From: Martinezella lusitana
GTDB lineage: Bacteria > Pseudomonadota > Alphaproteobacteria > Rhizobiales > Rhizobiaceae
Assembly: GCF_010668395.1 (NCBI RefSeq)
Contig: NZ_WUEY01000003.1
Location: 558,001-622,000 of the forward strand
Direction of reading: 5' to 3'
Length of the DNA: 64,000 nt
The translations under genes and the position numbers were made by a program. Position 1 is the stretch's first letter; each line of letters begins with the position of its first letter. This document shows positions 27,356 to 36,531 of this stretch, piece by piece. Below the pieces are notes generated by a model. It saw only the letters and a program-made list of their open reading frames with translations. It was not told the DNA's origin and did not search any database.

Positions 27356-27799
27356 TCATGATTTGCCGATATTCGGGAGGTTGGCGGTCATTGCGCGGAT
27401 CACCTTCAGCGCCATCCCGACATCCTCATCCGAAATGCCCTCCAAAATATCCGTACGTACTCCCGTGGCAAGAGCCTCGACGTCGGCGGCAACGACTTTT
27501 CCGGATTCCGTCATGAAGATCTGCTTGGCGCGGCGATCCGACAGCGCGGCGCGGCGCTCGATGAAATTCTGCGCTTCCATGGCATCGAGGATGCGCACGA
27601 GCGTCGGCGTTTCGAGCTCCAGCTCGTCGGCAAGCTCCCTTTGGTTGATACCGTCCCGGCGGGAGAGTTTGCGAAAAACCCTGGCGCGAGAGAGAGTCAT
27701 GCCATGCTCGCGAACGAGGGCGTCGAACGCCGCTCTCAGCTTGCGATTAAAGGCGGCAAGGTCGTCGAAAATTTCCTGTCTTATTGGCGCACCGGACAT
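27356..27799 (-). CDS. MarR-family transcriptional regulator
   Basis: A protein of 147 residues with the winged helix-turn-helix of MarR proteins: INQRELADELELETPTLVRI as the recognition region and the wing IERRAALSDRRAKQIFMTE. It is the promoter-proximal gene of the efflux operon, so it is probably an autorepressor relieved by a ligand of the pump. Its operator should lie in the AT-rich stretch just upstream (27800-27850), but no perfect palindrome is visible there. Confidence 0.92.
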   Translation of the reverse strand: MSGAPIRQEIFDDLAAFNRKLRAAFDALVREHGMTLSRARVFRKLSRRDGINQRELADELELETPTLVRILDAMEAQNFIERRAALSDRRAKQIFMTESGKVVAADVEALATGVRTDILEGISDEDVGMALKVIRAMTANLPNIGKS

Positions 27800-28147
27800 T
27801 ATTGCAACTTTATACTATTAGCATCCTACCCTAATTTAAGGAAATAACCGCATTTCAGCAGCTTTTCAAGCACGATAGCCGCAACAGTTGATGCGTACGG
27901 CGAAAGACCCGGCTAAAATATTCCCCACGAAAGACTTGCTTATGTGATTCGTGTGTCGATCCTTGCGTTGCAAAGTGGCCACAAGAGATTTTTTATGTGG
28001 CGGAAATCCGCCCCTGTGGACGAGTGGAACAATGTTGATAGGCCTAGCCTATTTGCTCCATACGGCTTGGACGCCCACTTGCACGGTTGACCGTGACATC
28101 GGATCGTCGCAAACCAGTCGATACCCTAAAGCACGAAGAGATGGAAA
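27800..28147. other. 348-bp divergent region between marR-like gene and dnaB
   Basis: No gene is seen. It contains the AT-rich promoter side of the MarR gene (27800-27850), a small GGCGG-AAAT-CCGCC hairpin at 27999-28012, and the palindrome ATAGGC-CTA-GCCTAT at 28038-28052, about 95 bases before dnaB. A TTGATA at 28035-28040 overlaps this palindrome and could be a -35 box, but the matching -10 (CCATAC) is poor. Confidence 0.5.
28038..28052. promoter_or_regulatory. 15-bp palindrome upstream of dnaB
   Basis: ATAGGC-CTA-GCCTAT is perfectly symmetric and overlaps a possible -35 box (TTGATA, 28035-28040). A repressor-type operator is conceivable; chance is not excluded. Confidence 0.35.
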
Positions 28148-29644
28148 ATGAACGAAGCTGCGCGCAAGCTCGCCGCCATTGCTCCCGCCGAACAGCACTA
28201 CCGCGAAGCGCCCAACAATATCGAGGCGGAGCAGGCTTTGCTCGGTGCCATCCTCGTCAACAACGATGCCTATTATCGCGTCTCGGACTTTCTGAAGCCC
28301 GTCCATCTCTATGAACCGCTGCACCGCAAGATCTTCGAGGTGGCCGGCGACGTCATCCGCATGGGCAAGACGGCCAACCCTGTCACCATCAAGAGCTTTC
28401 TGCCGGCGGAGGAAAAAGTCGGCGACATGACGGTCGCGCAGTATCTCGCGCGTCTGGCCGTCGAAGCCGTGTCGATCATCAATGCCGAAGACTATGGCCG
28501 CGCCATCTACGACCTGGCGCTGCGCCGGGCGCTGATCACCATCGGCGAGGACATGGTCAACATCGCCTATGACGCGCCGCTGGACATGCCGCCGCAAACC
28601 CAGATCGAGGATACCGAACGCCGGCTGTTCGAACTCGCCGAGAACGGCCGCTATGACGGCGGCTTCCAGTCGTTCAACGATGCCGTGGCGCTCGCCATCG
28701 ACATGGCGGCCGTCGCCAAGGAGCGCGACGGCGGCCTCTCGGGTATCTCGACAGGCATTCATTCGCTCGACAGCAAGATGGGCGGCCTGCAGCGATCCGA
28801 CTTGATCATCCTTGCCGGTCGTCCGGGCATGGGCAAGACCTCGCTTGCCACCAATATCGCCTACAACATCGCCGCCTCCTTCGAAGGCGAGGTGCAGGCG
28901 GACGGCTCCACCAAGGCGAAGAACGGCGGCGTCGTCGGCTTCTACTCGCTGGAAATGTCGTCGGAACAGCTCGCCACCCGTATCATTTCCGAGCAGACGG
29001 AAGTCTCCTCGTCGAAGATCCGCCGCGGCGATATCAACGACGCCGATTTCGAAAAGCTGGTGGCATGCTCGATGATGATGCAGAAGGTGCCACTCTACAT
29101 CGACCAGACCGGCGGCATCTCCATCGCCCAGCTCGCCGCCCGCGCCCGCCGCCTGAAGCGCCAGCGCGGCCTTGACGTGCTGGTCGTCGACTACGTGCAG
29201 CTCATGACCGGCTCGAAAAAGGCCGGGGAAAATCGCGTCCAAGAAATCACCGAAATCACCACCGGCCTGAAGGCCCTCGGCAAGGAGCTGAACGTTCCGA
29301 TCGTCGCGCTCTCCCAGCTCTCGCGTGCCGTCGAAAGCCGCGAAGACAAGCGACCGCAGCTCTCCGACCTTCGCGAATCCGGTTCGATCGAGCAGGACGC
29401 CGACGTGGTGCTTTTCGTGTTCCGCGAGGAGTATTACGTCAAAAATGCGGAGCCTCGCGATGTGGCCGATCCGAAATATGCGGAATGGGAAGCCCAGTTC
29501 GAGCGTGTCAGGGGAACCGCCGACGTCATCATCGCCAAGCAGCGCCATGGACCCACGGGCACGGTGAGGCTCGCCTTCCAGTCGGAGTTCACCCGCTTCG
29601 CCGATCTCGCCGATTCATCGTTCATCCAATACGAAGAGCACTGA
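28148..29644 (+). CDS. dnaB: Replicative DNA helicase
   Basis: A protein of 498 residues. The N-terminal DnaB domain (YREAPNNIEAEQALLGAILV) is followed by a linker and the RecA-like ATPase with Walker A AGRPGMGKTSLATNIAY, Walker B VLVVDYVQLMTG and the arginine-finger region LRESGSIEQDADVV. It unwinds DNA ahead of the polymerase as a hexamer. Length is normal and there is no intein. It has its own upstream region and a terminator downstream. Confidence 0.97.
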   Translation: MNEAARKLAAIAPAEQHYREAPNNIEAEQALLGAILVNNDAYYRVSDFLKPVHLYEPLHRKIFEVAGDVIRMGKTANPVTIKSFLPAEEKVGDMTVAQYLARLAVEAVSIINAEDYGRAIYDLALRRALITIGEDMVNIAYDAPLDMPPQTQIEDTERRLFELAENGRYDGGFQSFNDAVALAIDMAAVAKERDGGLSGISTGIHSLDSKMGGLQRSDLIILAGRPGMGKTSLATNIAYNIAASFEGEVQADGSTKAKNGGVVGFYSLEMSSEQLATRIISEQTEVSSSKIRRGDINDADFEKLVACSMMMQKVPLYIDQTGGISIAQLAARARRLKRQRGLDVLVVDYVQLMTGSKKAGENRVQEITEITTGLKALGKELNVPIVALSQLSRAVESREDKRPQLSDLRESGSIEQDADVVLFVFREEYYVKNAEPRDVADPKYAEWEAQFERVRGTADVIIAKQRHGPTGTVRLAFQSEFTRFADLADSSFIQYEEH

Positions 29645-29710
29645 CAAAGGCGGTTTGCGGCGCATATGTGCGCCTCGGCACTTTTTCTTTTCATCGATGA
29701 CCACTATCCT

Positions 29711-29746
29711 GGCCGGAGCCCAATCATCTCCGGCCGTTTTCTTGTT
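29711..29746 (+). terminator. Intrinsic terminator after dnaB
   Basis: GGCCGGAG (29711-29718) pairs perfectly with CTCCGGCC (29728-29735) and is followed by GTTTTCTTGTT. It separates dnaB from alr, which starts at 29758 with little room for a promoter, so alr is probably expressed by read-through or from within this region. Confidence 0.75.
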
Positions 29747-29757
29747 CAGGCAGTTTC

Positions 29758-30921
29758 ATGACAGATACTTTCAATGACGATGATGCTTTCGCTTGCGCCG
29801 GCCTGCGGCTGACGGTGGATCTCGGCGCGCTCGTCGAAAACTGGCGCGACATGGCCCGCCGCTCCGGAAGGGCGCGTACGTCGGCCGTCGTCAAGGCCGA
29901 CGCCTACGGGCTGGGGATCGAGGATGTCGGCGAAACCCTCTACGCTGCCGGCGCCCGCGATTTCTTCGTCGCCACGGCGGACGAAGGCGCGACCTTGCGC
30001 CTCTATGCTCCCGAGGCGCGCATCTTCGTGCTCAGCGGCATCTGGCCGGGCATGGAGCGGCGGTTCTTCGAGAACGACCTCGTGCCCGTCATCGCCTCGG
30101 AAGAGCAGCTCACGTTCTGGATGTCGGTGCTGTCTGACTACGGCGACTATCCCTGCGCCCTGCAGGTCGACACCGGTTTCAACAGGCTCGGCCTGCCGAT
30201 GGACGATGCGATCGCGCTTGCCGACGATGTCTCCCGCCCGGCAAGCTTTGCGCCGGTACTGGTCATGAGCCACCTCGCCTGCGGCGACGATCCCGCCAAT
30301 GCGATGAACCGGCAGCAGCTGGAAGCCTTCCGCAAGGTCAGCGCCGCCTTCGAGGGCATCGAAGCAAGTCTCGCCAATTCAGCCGGCATCTTTCTCGGGC
30401 CGGAGTATCATTTCGACCTTACCCGTCCCGGCATCGCCACTTACGGCGCCGAGGCGGTTCCCGGCATGGCCAATCCGATGCGCCCGGTGGCGACGGCGGA
30501 AGCGCGGATCATCCAGACCCGCTCCGTCAAATCAGGCGAAGCGGTGGGCTACGGCCGCGCGCTGCAATTGACCCGCGACAGCCGGCTGGCGATCGTCTCT
30601 GCCGGCTATGCCGACGGCTACATGCGCAGCCAGTCGAGCGGCGGCGTGCCGCTGCGCCAGACCGGCATTGCCGGCGGCCATGGCTTTATTGCCGGCCACA
30701 AGGTTCCCGTTGCCGGCCGCATCACCATGGACCTCACCATCTTCGACGTCACCGACATGCCCGAGCATCTCGTTCGCGCCGGCGACTATATCGAGCTCTT
30801 CGGCAGCAACATCTCGGTGGACGAAGCTGCAAAGGCCGCAGGCACGATCGGCTACGAAATGCTGACGAGCATGGGGCTGAGGCACGAGCGCCGGTATATC
30901 TCGGAAGAAGCCGAGGAATAG
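29758..30921 (+). CDS. alr: Alanine racemase
   Basis: A protein of 387 residues. The pyridoxal phosphate lysine is in TSAVVKADAYGLGIEDVG (about residue 44), and the catalytic tyrosine lies in the C-terminal beta domain near IVSAGYADGYMRSQS; GYGRALQLTRDSRLA is also typical. It supplies D-alanine for peptidoglycan. The alr-after-dnaB order is common in alphaproteobacteria. Biosynthetic and catabolic (DadX-type) racemases cannot be separated by sequence alone; the housekeeping context favours the former. Confidence 0.95.
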   Translation: MTDTFNDDDAFACAGLRLTVDLGALVENWRDMARRSGRARTSAVVKADAYGLGIEDVGETLYAAGARDFFVATADEGATLRLYAPEARIFVLSGIWPGMERRFFENDLVPVIASEEQLTFWMSVLSDYGDYPCALQVDTGFNRLGLPMDDAIALADDVSRPASFAPVLVMSHLACGDDPANAMNRQQLEAFRKVSAAFEGIEASLANSAGIFLGPEYHFDLTRPGIATYGAEAVPGMANPMRPVATAEARIIQTRSVKSGEAVGYGRALQLTRDSRLAIVSAGYADGYMRSQSSGGVPLRQTGIAGGHGFIAGHKVPVAGRITMDLTIFDVTDMPEHLVRAGDYIELFGSNISVDEAAKAAGTIGYEMLTSMGLRHERRYISEEAEE

Positions 30922-30945
30922 CCGCGGCTCACTCCACACAATGCT

Positions 30946-31581
30946 TCAGCGCGCGCTGATCGCCAGCCGGACACCGAGAGCGACGAACAGCGTGCCGAGG
31001 CCTCGGTCGAGCCACAGGCCGAAGCTGCGATTGCGCCTCAAGGCTTCGCTCAATCGGCCGCCGAGCAGGATAAGCGGCGGCTCGATGAAGGCGGCCACGA
31101 CGATGATCAGGCTGCCGTGCAACAGAAGCTGCGCCCAGACCGGACCCGCGCCTTCGACGACGAATTGCGGCAGGAAGGCCAGAAAGAAGATCGCGACCTT
31201 CGGGTTGAGCAGCGAAACCATGATGCCCTGCCGGTAGATGCGCGCCCGGGACAAAGCCTTGCCCGTCTCCTTGATCCACGCCCCCTCGCCCTTCGAGCGT
31301 AGCGCCTGTATGCCGAGCCAGATGAGATAGGCAGCACCGATCCACTTCACGGTCGAGAAAGCCAGCGCGGAGGCGGCCAGGATCGCCGAAAGGCCGGCGG
31401 CGGCCATCAGCACATGCAGGCAAGCGCCGCTCCAGATTCCGAACAGCGCCGCAAAGCCGGACCGCATGCCGCTCCTGATCGTATGACCGAGAATGAAGGC
31501 AATGTCCGGCCCCGGCGATAGGTTGAGAAGAATCGCGGCGGACAGAAACCCGACCCAGTGAGCAAGCGAATAGTCAAACAT
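30946..31581 (-). CDS. LysE-family amino acid exporter
   Basis: A protein of 211 residues with six hydrophobic segments and the family motif NLSPGPDIAFILGHTIRSGM near the N-terminus, plus GIWSGACLHVLMAAAGLSAI. RhtB/LysE proteins export amino acids or related metabolites across the inner membrane. It converges on alr and is divergent from radA. The substrate is unknown. Confidence 0.9.
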   Translation of the reverse strand: MFDYSLAHWVGFLSAAILLNLSPGPDIAFILGHTIRSGMRSGFAALFGIWSGACLHVLMAAAGLSAILAASALAFSTVKWIGAAYLIWLGIQALRSKGEGAWIKETGKALSRARIYRQGIMVSLLNPKVAIFFLAFLPQFVVEGAGPVWAQLLLHGSLIIVVAAFIEPPLILLGGRLSEALRRNRSFGLWLDRGLGTLFVALGVRLAISAR

Positions 31582-31734
31582 CGATCATCATCCATAAAAC
31601 CCGGCATAATGGCTGACACGATCGCCATTGATATGGAAATCATTAGTTTTGATAGGCGGGGAAAGACATTATCTGACAGCCGATCGCGATTCGCTGCGAA
31701 AAGCGAAGCATTTGAACTTTGAGAACAGCATCCG

Positions 31735-33138
31735 ATGGCCAAAACCCGCACACAATTCATCTGCCAGAACTGCGGCACGATCCACAATCGCTGGGTCGGC
31801 AAGTGCGACAGTTGCGGCGCATGGAACACCATCGTCGAGGAAGATCCGATGGGCGGGATCGGCGGCGGTCCGGCAAAGACGCCGAAGAAGGGAAAGCCGG
31901 TCGCGCTGACGACGCTTTCGGGCGAGATCGAGGAAGCGCCGCGCATCTATACCGGCATATCGGAGCTCGACCGCGCCACGGGTGGCGGTTTCGTGCGCGG
32001 CTCGGCCGTCCTCGTCGGCGGCGATCCCGGCATCGGCAAGTCGACCCTGCTGATGCAAGCGGCAGCCGCACTCGCCCGCAAGGGACACAAGATCGTCTAC
32101 GTCTCGGGCGAAGAAGCCGTGGCGCAGGTTCGCCTGCGGGCCCAGCGGCTGAAGGCGGCCGACACGGAAGTTCTGCTGGCGGCGGAAACCAATGTCGAGG
32201 ATATTCTGGCGACGCTCGCGGAAGGCAAGCGGCCGGATCTCGTCATCATCGATTCCATCCAGACGCTGTGGAGCGAGCTTGCCGAATCCGCGCCCGGCAC
32301 GGTTACGCAGGTGCGCACCGGCGTCCAGGCGATGATCCGCTTCGCCAAGCAGACGGGCACCGCGATGGTGCTTGTCGGCCACGTCACCAAGGACGGCCAG
32401 ATCGCCGGGCCGCGCGTCGTCGAACACATGGTCGACGCCGTCCTCTATTTCGAAGGCGATCGCGGCCATCATTACCGCATTCTGCGCACGGTGAAGAACC
32501 GCTTCGGCCCGACCGATGAGATCGGCGTCTTCGAAATGTCCGACGCCGGCCTGCGCGACGTGCCCAATCCATCCGAACTTTTCCTCGGAGAACGCAACGA
32601 AAAGTCGCCGGGCGCGGCCGTCTTTGCCGGCATCGAGGGCACGCGGCCGGTGCTGGTGGAAGTACAGGCGCTGGTGGCGCCGACATCGCTGGGCACGCCG
32701 CGTCGCGCCATCGTCGGCTGGGATTCGGCACGGCTGTCGATGATTCTCGCCGTTCTCGAGGCCCATTGCGGCGTGCGGCTCGGCCAGCACGACGTTTACC
32801 TCAATATTGCCGGCGGTTATCGCATTTCGGAGCCGGCTGCGGACCTTGCCGTTGCTTCTGCACTGGTTTCCTCCCTGGCCGGTCTTGCCCTACCCGCCGA
32901 TTGCGTCTATTTCGGCGAAGTCAGCCTGTCGGGCGCCGTCCGGCCGGTTGCGCACACCGCCCAGCGTCTCAAGGAAGCCGAGAAGCTGGGATTTTCCGCG
33001 GCCGTCCTGCCTGCCGCTTCCGCCGACCTGCCGAAGGTCAATGGCGGACGCTGGAGCGAGATCGACAGCCTGCCGGATCTGGTGGCGCGCATTGCTGGAT
33101 CGAAGGGCGCGCTCAAGCGCGCGGAAGACGAAGACTGA
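31735..33138 (+). CDS. radA: DNA repair protein RadA
   Basis: A protein of 467 residues. The zinc finger CQNCG-x10-CDSCG is at residues 9-27, then the RecA-like core with Walker A GGDPGIGKSTLLMQAAAALA, the RadA-specific VKNRFGPTDEIGVFEM and a Lon protease-like C-terminal domain (AAVFAGIEGTRPVLVEVQAL). RadA is a branch-migration helicase in recombination. The SD is weak (GAACAGC). Confidence 0.96.
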   Translation: MAKTRTQFICQNCGTIHNRWVGKCDSCGAWNTIVEEDPMGGIGGGPAKTPKKGKPVALTTLSGEIEEAPRIYTGISELDRATGGGFVRGSAVLVGGDPGIGKSTLLMQAAAALARKGHKIVYVSGEEAVAQVRLRAQRLKAADTEVLLAAETNVEDILATLAEGKRPDLVIIDSIQTLWSELAESAPGTVTQVRTGVQAMIRFAKQTGTAMVLVGHVTKDGQIAGPRVVEHMVDAVLYFEGDRGHHYRILRTVKNRFGPTDEIGVFEMSDAGLRDVPNPSELFLGERNEKSPGAAVFAGIEGTRPVLVEVQALVAPTSLGTPRRAIVGWDSARLSMILAVLEAHCGVRLGQHDVYLNIAGGYRISEPAADLAVASALVSSLAGLALPADCVYFGEVSLSGAVRPVAHTAQRLKEAEKLGFSAAVLPAASADLPKVNGGRWSEIDSLPDLVARIAGSKGALKRAEDED

Positions 33139-33175
33139 GCCTTACTTCAGCCGTTCTTGGCGAAGAAGAGGCTCA
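33136..33175 (+). terminator. Imperfect hairpin after radA
   Basis: TGAGCCT (33136-33142) pairs with AGGCTCA (33169-33175), with an inner GCC/GGC stem. The radA stop codon is in the left arm. There is no T run, so only attenuating or protective action can be suggested. Confidence 0.3.
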
Positions 33176-33229
33176 TGATTGAGGCCGATGCCGACCATGA
33201 GGTCTGGCAAGTCTTGAAGTGGATTATAA

Positions 33230-33853
33230 ATGCCCATTACGATTTTCGACGGTATTGTTATCGGCGTTCTTCTCTTCTCCGCCGTACTGGCCATGGTTCG
33301 CGGCTTTTCGCGCGAGATTCTCTCGATCGTCAGCTGGGGCGGCTCGGCAGTCGCTGCCTACTATCTTTATCCGCTGCTCGTTCCCTATGCCCTGCAATAC
33401 AAGGCCGACACCAAGATCGCCACGATCGCCTCGGCCGCCGTCATCTTCCTGCTGGCGCTCATCATCATCTCCTTCATCACCATCCGGATTGCCGATTTCA
33501 TCATCGACAGCCGCATCGGCGCGCTCGACCGGACGCTCGGCTTCCTGTTCGGCGCCGCCCGCGGCCTGCTTCTGATGGTCGTCGTCGTGGCCTTCTGGAA
33601 CTGGCTGGTGGCTCCCGCCGCCCGGCCGGACTGGGTGAACAACGCCAAGTCCAAGCCTTTCCTGGATTCGATGGTCGAGAAGCTGAAATCGGCGCTTCCT
33701 GAAAACGTTCAGGCCATGCTGCCGCCGGAGATCATCAACAAGATCGCGCCGAACCAGCAGCAACAGACGCAGCCGCAGGAAGGCGGCGACAACGCCACGC
33801 CGAACGATACCGCTCCGTCGGATGACGCACCTGCGCCGCAGACAAACAATTAA
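33230..33853 (+). CDS. cvpA: CvpA family membrane protein
   Basis: A protein of 207 residues with four hydrophobic segments and the CvpA core FDGIVIGVLLFSAVLAMVRG, FSREILSIVSWGG. The C-terminus is a polar Gln/Pro/Asp-rich tail. CvpA proteins affect colicin V production and envelope stress tolerance; the biochemical role is unclear. It lies upstream of purF, as in many bacteria, but a terminator separates them here. Confidence 0.9.
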   Translation: MPITIFDGIVIGVLLFSAVLAMVRGFSREILSIVSWGGSAVAAYYLYPLLVPYALQYKADTKIATIASAAVIFLLALIIISFITIRIADFIIDSRIGALDRTLGFLFGAARGLLLMVVVVAFWNWLVAPAARPDWVNNAKSKPFLDSMVEKLKSALPENVQAMLPPEIINKIAPNQQQQTQPQEGGDNATPNDTAPSDDAPAPQTNN

Positions 33854-33912
33854 CGGTGCGTTTACAGGCTTGACCTGCCGCCCGAGAATCGCCATTTGAG
33901 CGGCGTGACATT

Positions 33913-33950
33913 GAAAGATCCGGCCCGATATTTTTTCCGGCCGGATTTTC
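33913..33950 (+). terminator. Intrinsic terminator between cvpA and purF
   Basis: ATCCGGCC (33918-33925) pairs with GGCCGGAT (33939-33946); GAAA on the left can extend pairing with the following TTTTC. It ends in a T run, so purF should have its own promoter in the next 65 bases. Confidence 0.7.
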
Positions 33951-34017
33951 AGCTATTTTAATGGTCACCCGTGACGCCGCCCCGATCCGCCCACGTTGAG
34001 AGCAAAGGCCCGCAGCC

Positions 34018-35502
34018 ATGAATCATTCCCTTTCCATCGAGGACGATATCGACGGCGACACGCTGCATGAAGAATGCGGCGTCTTCGGCATTCTCGGGCA
34101 TCCGGACGCGGCGACGCTGACGGCTCTCGGTCTCCATGCCCTGCAGCATCGCGGCCAGGAAGCGGCCGGCATCGTCTCCTTCGACGGCCAGCGCTTCCAT
34201 TCGGAGCGGCGAATGGGCCTCGTCGGCGACCACTACACCGATCCCGCCACCTTGGCTCGGCTGCCCGGCGATCGTTCGATGGGTCATGTGCGCTACTCGA
34301 CGACGGGCGATGCCGTTCTTCGCAATGTGCAGCCGCTGTTTGCCGAATTGGAAGTGGGCGGCATCGCCATCGCTCATAACGGCAATTTCACCAACGGCCT
34401 GACCATGCGCCGGCAGCTGATCGCCGACGGCGCCATCTGTCAGTCGAATTCGGACACCGAAGTCGTCCTGCATCTCATCGCCCGCTCCAAACATCCCTCC
34501 TCTTCCGATCGCTTCATCGACGCCATCAGGCAGATGGAAGGCGGCTATTCGATGCTCGCCATGACGCGCACGAAGCTGATCGCCGCCCGCGACCCGATCG
34601 GCATCCGGCCGCTTGTTATGGGCGAGCTCGACGGCAAGCCGATCTTCTGCTCCGAAACCTGCGCGCTCGACATCATCGGCGCGAAATATGTTCGCGACGT
34701 CGAGAACGGCGAAGTGATCATCTGCGAGATCCAGCCGGACGGCTCGATTACCATCGACGCCCGCAAGCCGGAAGTCTCCAAGCCAGAGCGCCTCTGCCTG
34801 TTCGAATATGTCTATTTCGCACGTCCCGATTCCGTGGTCGGCGGCCGCAACGTCTATGTTGCCCGCAAGAACATGGGCATCAACCTCGCCAAGGAAGCTC
34901 CTGTCGAGGCGGATGTCGTCGTGCCGGTGCCGGATGGCGGGACGCCAGCTGCCATCGGTTACGCACAGGAAAGCGGCATCCCCTTCGAGCTCGGCATCAT
35001 TCGCAACCACTATGTCGGCCGCACCTTCATCGAGCCGACGCAGCAGATCCGAGCTTTCGGCGTCAAGCTCAAGCACTCCGCCAATCGCGCCATCATCGAA
35101 GGCAAGCGCGTGGTGCTCGTGGACGATTCCATCGTGCGCGGCACGACCTCCGTGAAGATCGTGCAGATGATCCGTGAGGCCGGCGCTAGCGAGGTGCATA
35201 TCCGCGTCGCCAGCCCGATGATCTTTTATCCGGACTTCTACGGCATCGACACGCCCGACGCCGAAAAGCTGCTCGCCAACCAGTACAACAGCCTGAAGGC
35301 CATGTGCGATTTCATCGGCGCGGACTCGCTTCAGTTCCTGTCGATCGACGGGCTCTATCGGGCCGTCGGCGGCGAGCCGCGCGACAATGCGCAGCCGCAG
35401 TTCACCGACCATTACTTCACCGGCGATTACCCGACGCGCCTGCTCGACAAGGAAAGCACCAGCAACGTGCGCAAGCTTTCCGTTCTCGCCAGCAACGGCT
35501 GA
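34018..35502 (+). CDS. purF: Amidophosphoribosyltransferase
   Basis: A protein of 494 residues. The N-terminal nucleophile glutaminase begins at Cys20 (DTLHEECGVFGILG), so a 19-residue propeptide is expected to be removed. The PRPP site is VVLVDDSIVRGTTSVKI. It commits PRPP and glutamine to phosphoribosylamine, the first step of de novo purine synthesis. ATG at 34018 follows a weak SD. A terminator hairpin follows it at once. Confidence 0.97.
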   Translation: MNHSLSIEDDIDGDTLHEECGVFGILGHPDAATLTALGLHALQHRGQEAAGIVSFDGQRFHSERRMGLVGDHYTDPATLARLPGDRSMGHVRYSTTGDAVLRNVQPLFAELEVGGIAIAHNGNFTNGLTMRRQLIADGAICQSNSDTEVVLHLIARSKHPSSSDRFIDAIRQMEGGYSMLAMTRTKLIAARDPIGIRPLVMGELDGKPIFCSETCALDIIGAKYVRDVENGEVIICEIQPDGSITIDARKPEVSKPERLCLFEYVYFARPDSVVGGRNVYVARKNMGINLAKEAPVEADVVVPVPDGGTPAAIGYAQESGIPFELGIIRNHYVGRTFIEPTQQIRAFGVKLKHSANRAIIEGKRVVLVDDSIVRGTTSVKIVQMIREAGASEVHIRVASPMIFYPDFYGIDTPDAEKLLANQYNSLKAMCDFIGADSLQFLSIDGLYRAVGGEPRDNAQPQFTDHYFTGDYPTRLLDKESTSNVRKLSVLASNG

Positions 35503-35518
35503 TCTAGCAGCGATTGAC

Positions 35519-35540
35519 AGGGGCGCTTTGCCCCTTTCCC
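35519..35540 (+). terminator. Hairpin after purF
   Basis: AGGGGC (35519-35524) and GCCCCT (35530-35535) enclose a five-base loop and are followed by TTCCC. The T run is short. It lies only 30 bases before the SDR start, so some read-through is likely. Confidence 0.55.
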
Positions 35541-35567
35541 TTCCCTACATATCCGGATCAAGGCAGC

Positions 35568-36308
35568 ATGAGCGTCAATCTCAAGGACAAGATCGCCCTC
35601 GTCACCGGCGCATCGCGCGGTATCGGTTACTTTACGGCATTGGAACTGGCGAAGGCCGGCGCGCATGTGATCGCCTGCGCCCGCACGGTCGGCGGGCTTG
35701 AGGAACTGGACGACGCCATCAAGGCGGCCGGTGGTTCGGCAACGCTTGTTCCCTTCGATCTTGCCGATATGAACGCCATCGACGCGCTCGGCGCCTCGAT
35801 CTTCGAACGCTGGGGCAAGCTCGACATCCTCCTCGCCAATGCCGGCGTGCTCGGGGTGATTTCGCCGATCGGCCATGTCGAGGCGAAGGTGTTCGAGAAG
35901 GTGATGACCATCAACGTCACCGCCACATGGCGGTTGATCCGCTCCGTCGAGCCGCTGCTGATGCGCTCCGATGCCGGCCGCGCCGTCATCCTGTCTTCGG
36001 CCGCCGCCCATCGCTGCCGTCCCTTCTGGGGCCCCTATTCCGCCTCCAAGGCTGCGGTCGAGGCACTGGCCCGCACCTGGGCCGGAGAAACGCAGAGCAC
36101 GCCGCTGCGCATCACCAGCATAGACCCCGGTGCGACCCGCACTGCCATGCGCGCCCAGGCCATGCCCGGCGAAGATCCGGATACGCTGCCGCACCCGCGC
36201 GAAGTCGCCCAGGCGATCCTGCCGCTCGTCGGCCCCGACGTCACCGAAACCGGCAAGCTGTTCGTCGTGCGTGAGAACAGGCTCGTCGACTATCGGATGC
36301 CCGAATAA
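35568..36308 (+). CDS. Short-chain dehydrogenase/reductase (SDR)
   Basis: A protein of 246 residues of the classical SDR fold: cofactor motif VTGASRGIGYFTALELA, NAG in DILLANAGVLG, and YxxxK in GPYSASKAAVEALART. The substrate is unknown; proteins of this type next to purF in Rhizobiaceae are annotated only generically. ATG at 35568 (MSVNLKDKIALVTGAS) was chosen because an upstream in-frame ATG gives a Pro/Phe-rich stretch unlike protein and crosses the purF terminator. Confidence 0.88.
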   Translation: MSVNLKDKIALVTGASRGIGYFTALELAKAGAHVIACARTVGGLEELDDAIKAAGGSATLVPFDLADMNAIDALGASIFERWGKLDILLANAGVLGVISPIGHVEAKVFEKVMTINVTATWRLIRSVEPLLMRSDAGRAVILSSAAAHRCRPFWGPYSASKAAVEALARTWAGETQSTPLRITSIDPGATRTAMRAQAMPGEDPDTLPHPREVAQAILPLVGPDVTETGKLFVVRENRLVDYRMPE

Positions 36309-36311
36309 AAA

Positions 36312-36336
36312 ACACCTTCTCCCCATACGGGAGAGG
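36312..36336. repeat. Fragment resembling a RIME half-palindrome
   Basis: ACCTTCTCCCC followed by ATA and CGGGAGAGG resembles one hairpin of the RIME-like element at 40411-40545 (minus-strand sense). It lies directly after the SDR stop and is probably a decayed copy that may also act as a terminator. Confidence 0.45.
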
Positions 36337-36348
36337 CCCCCTCCCTAC

Positions 36349-36377
36349 TTGACCAAATTCTTCCGGCGCGCGATAAA
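36349..36377 (+). promoter_or_regulatory. Probable sigma70-type promoter of cysS
   Basis: TTGACC (36349-36354) and GATAAA (36372-36377) are 17 bases apart, close to consensus. The transcript would start near 36384 and have a leader of about 148 bases, in which GAAAACGG (36387-36394) can pair with CCGTTTTC (36446-36453). Confidence 0.6.
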
Positions 36378-36531
36378 GCCGCCCATGAAAACGGTTATCT
36401 GCATTATCTGCCGGAAGATTATTCGCTAGCGTTTCGCTGGCCTGGCCGTTTTCGTCTCCCAAAATCCAAGATGACAAACGTCCGGCCTGCCGGTGACGGT
36501 ATTTTTCGGATTTATGCCTTGGGAGAGTAAC

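Noticed and set aside
28049..29548. Long open frame antisense to dnaB
   Set aside because: Same cause as for lptD: GC-driven antisense openness with Asp/Gly/His-rich composition and no recognisable motif. The same applies to those opposite purF (33958-35412), the LysM gene (44619-46193), the ABC exporter (46244-48289) and DUF2339 (60591-62513).
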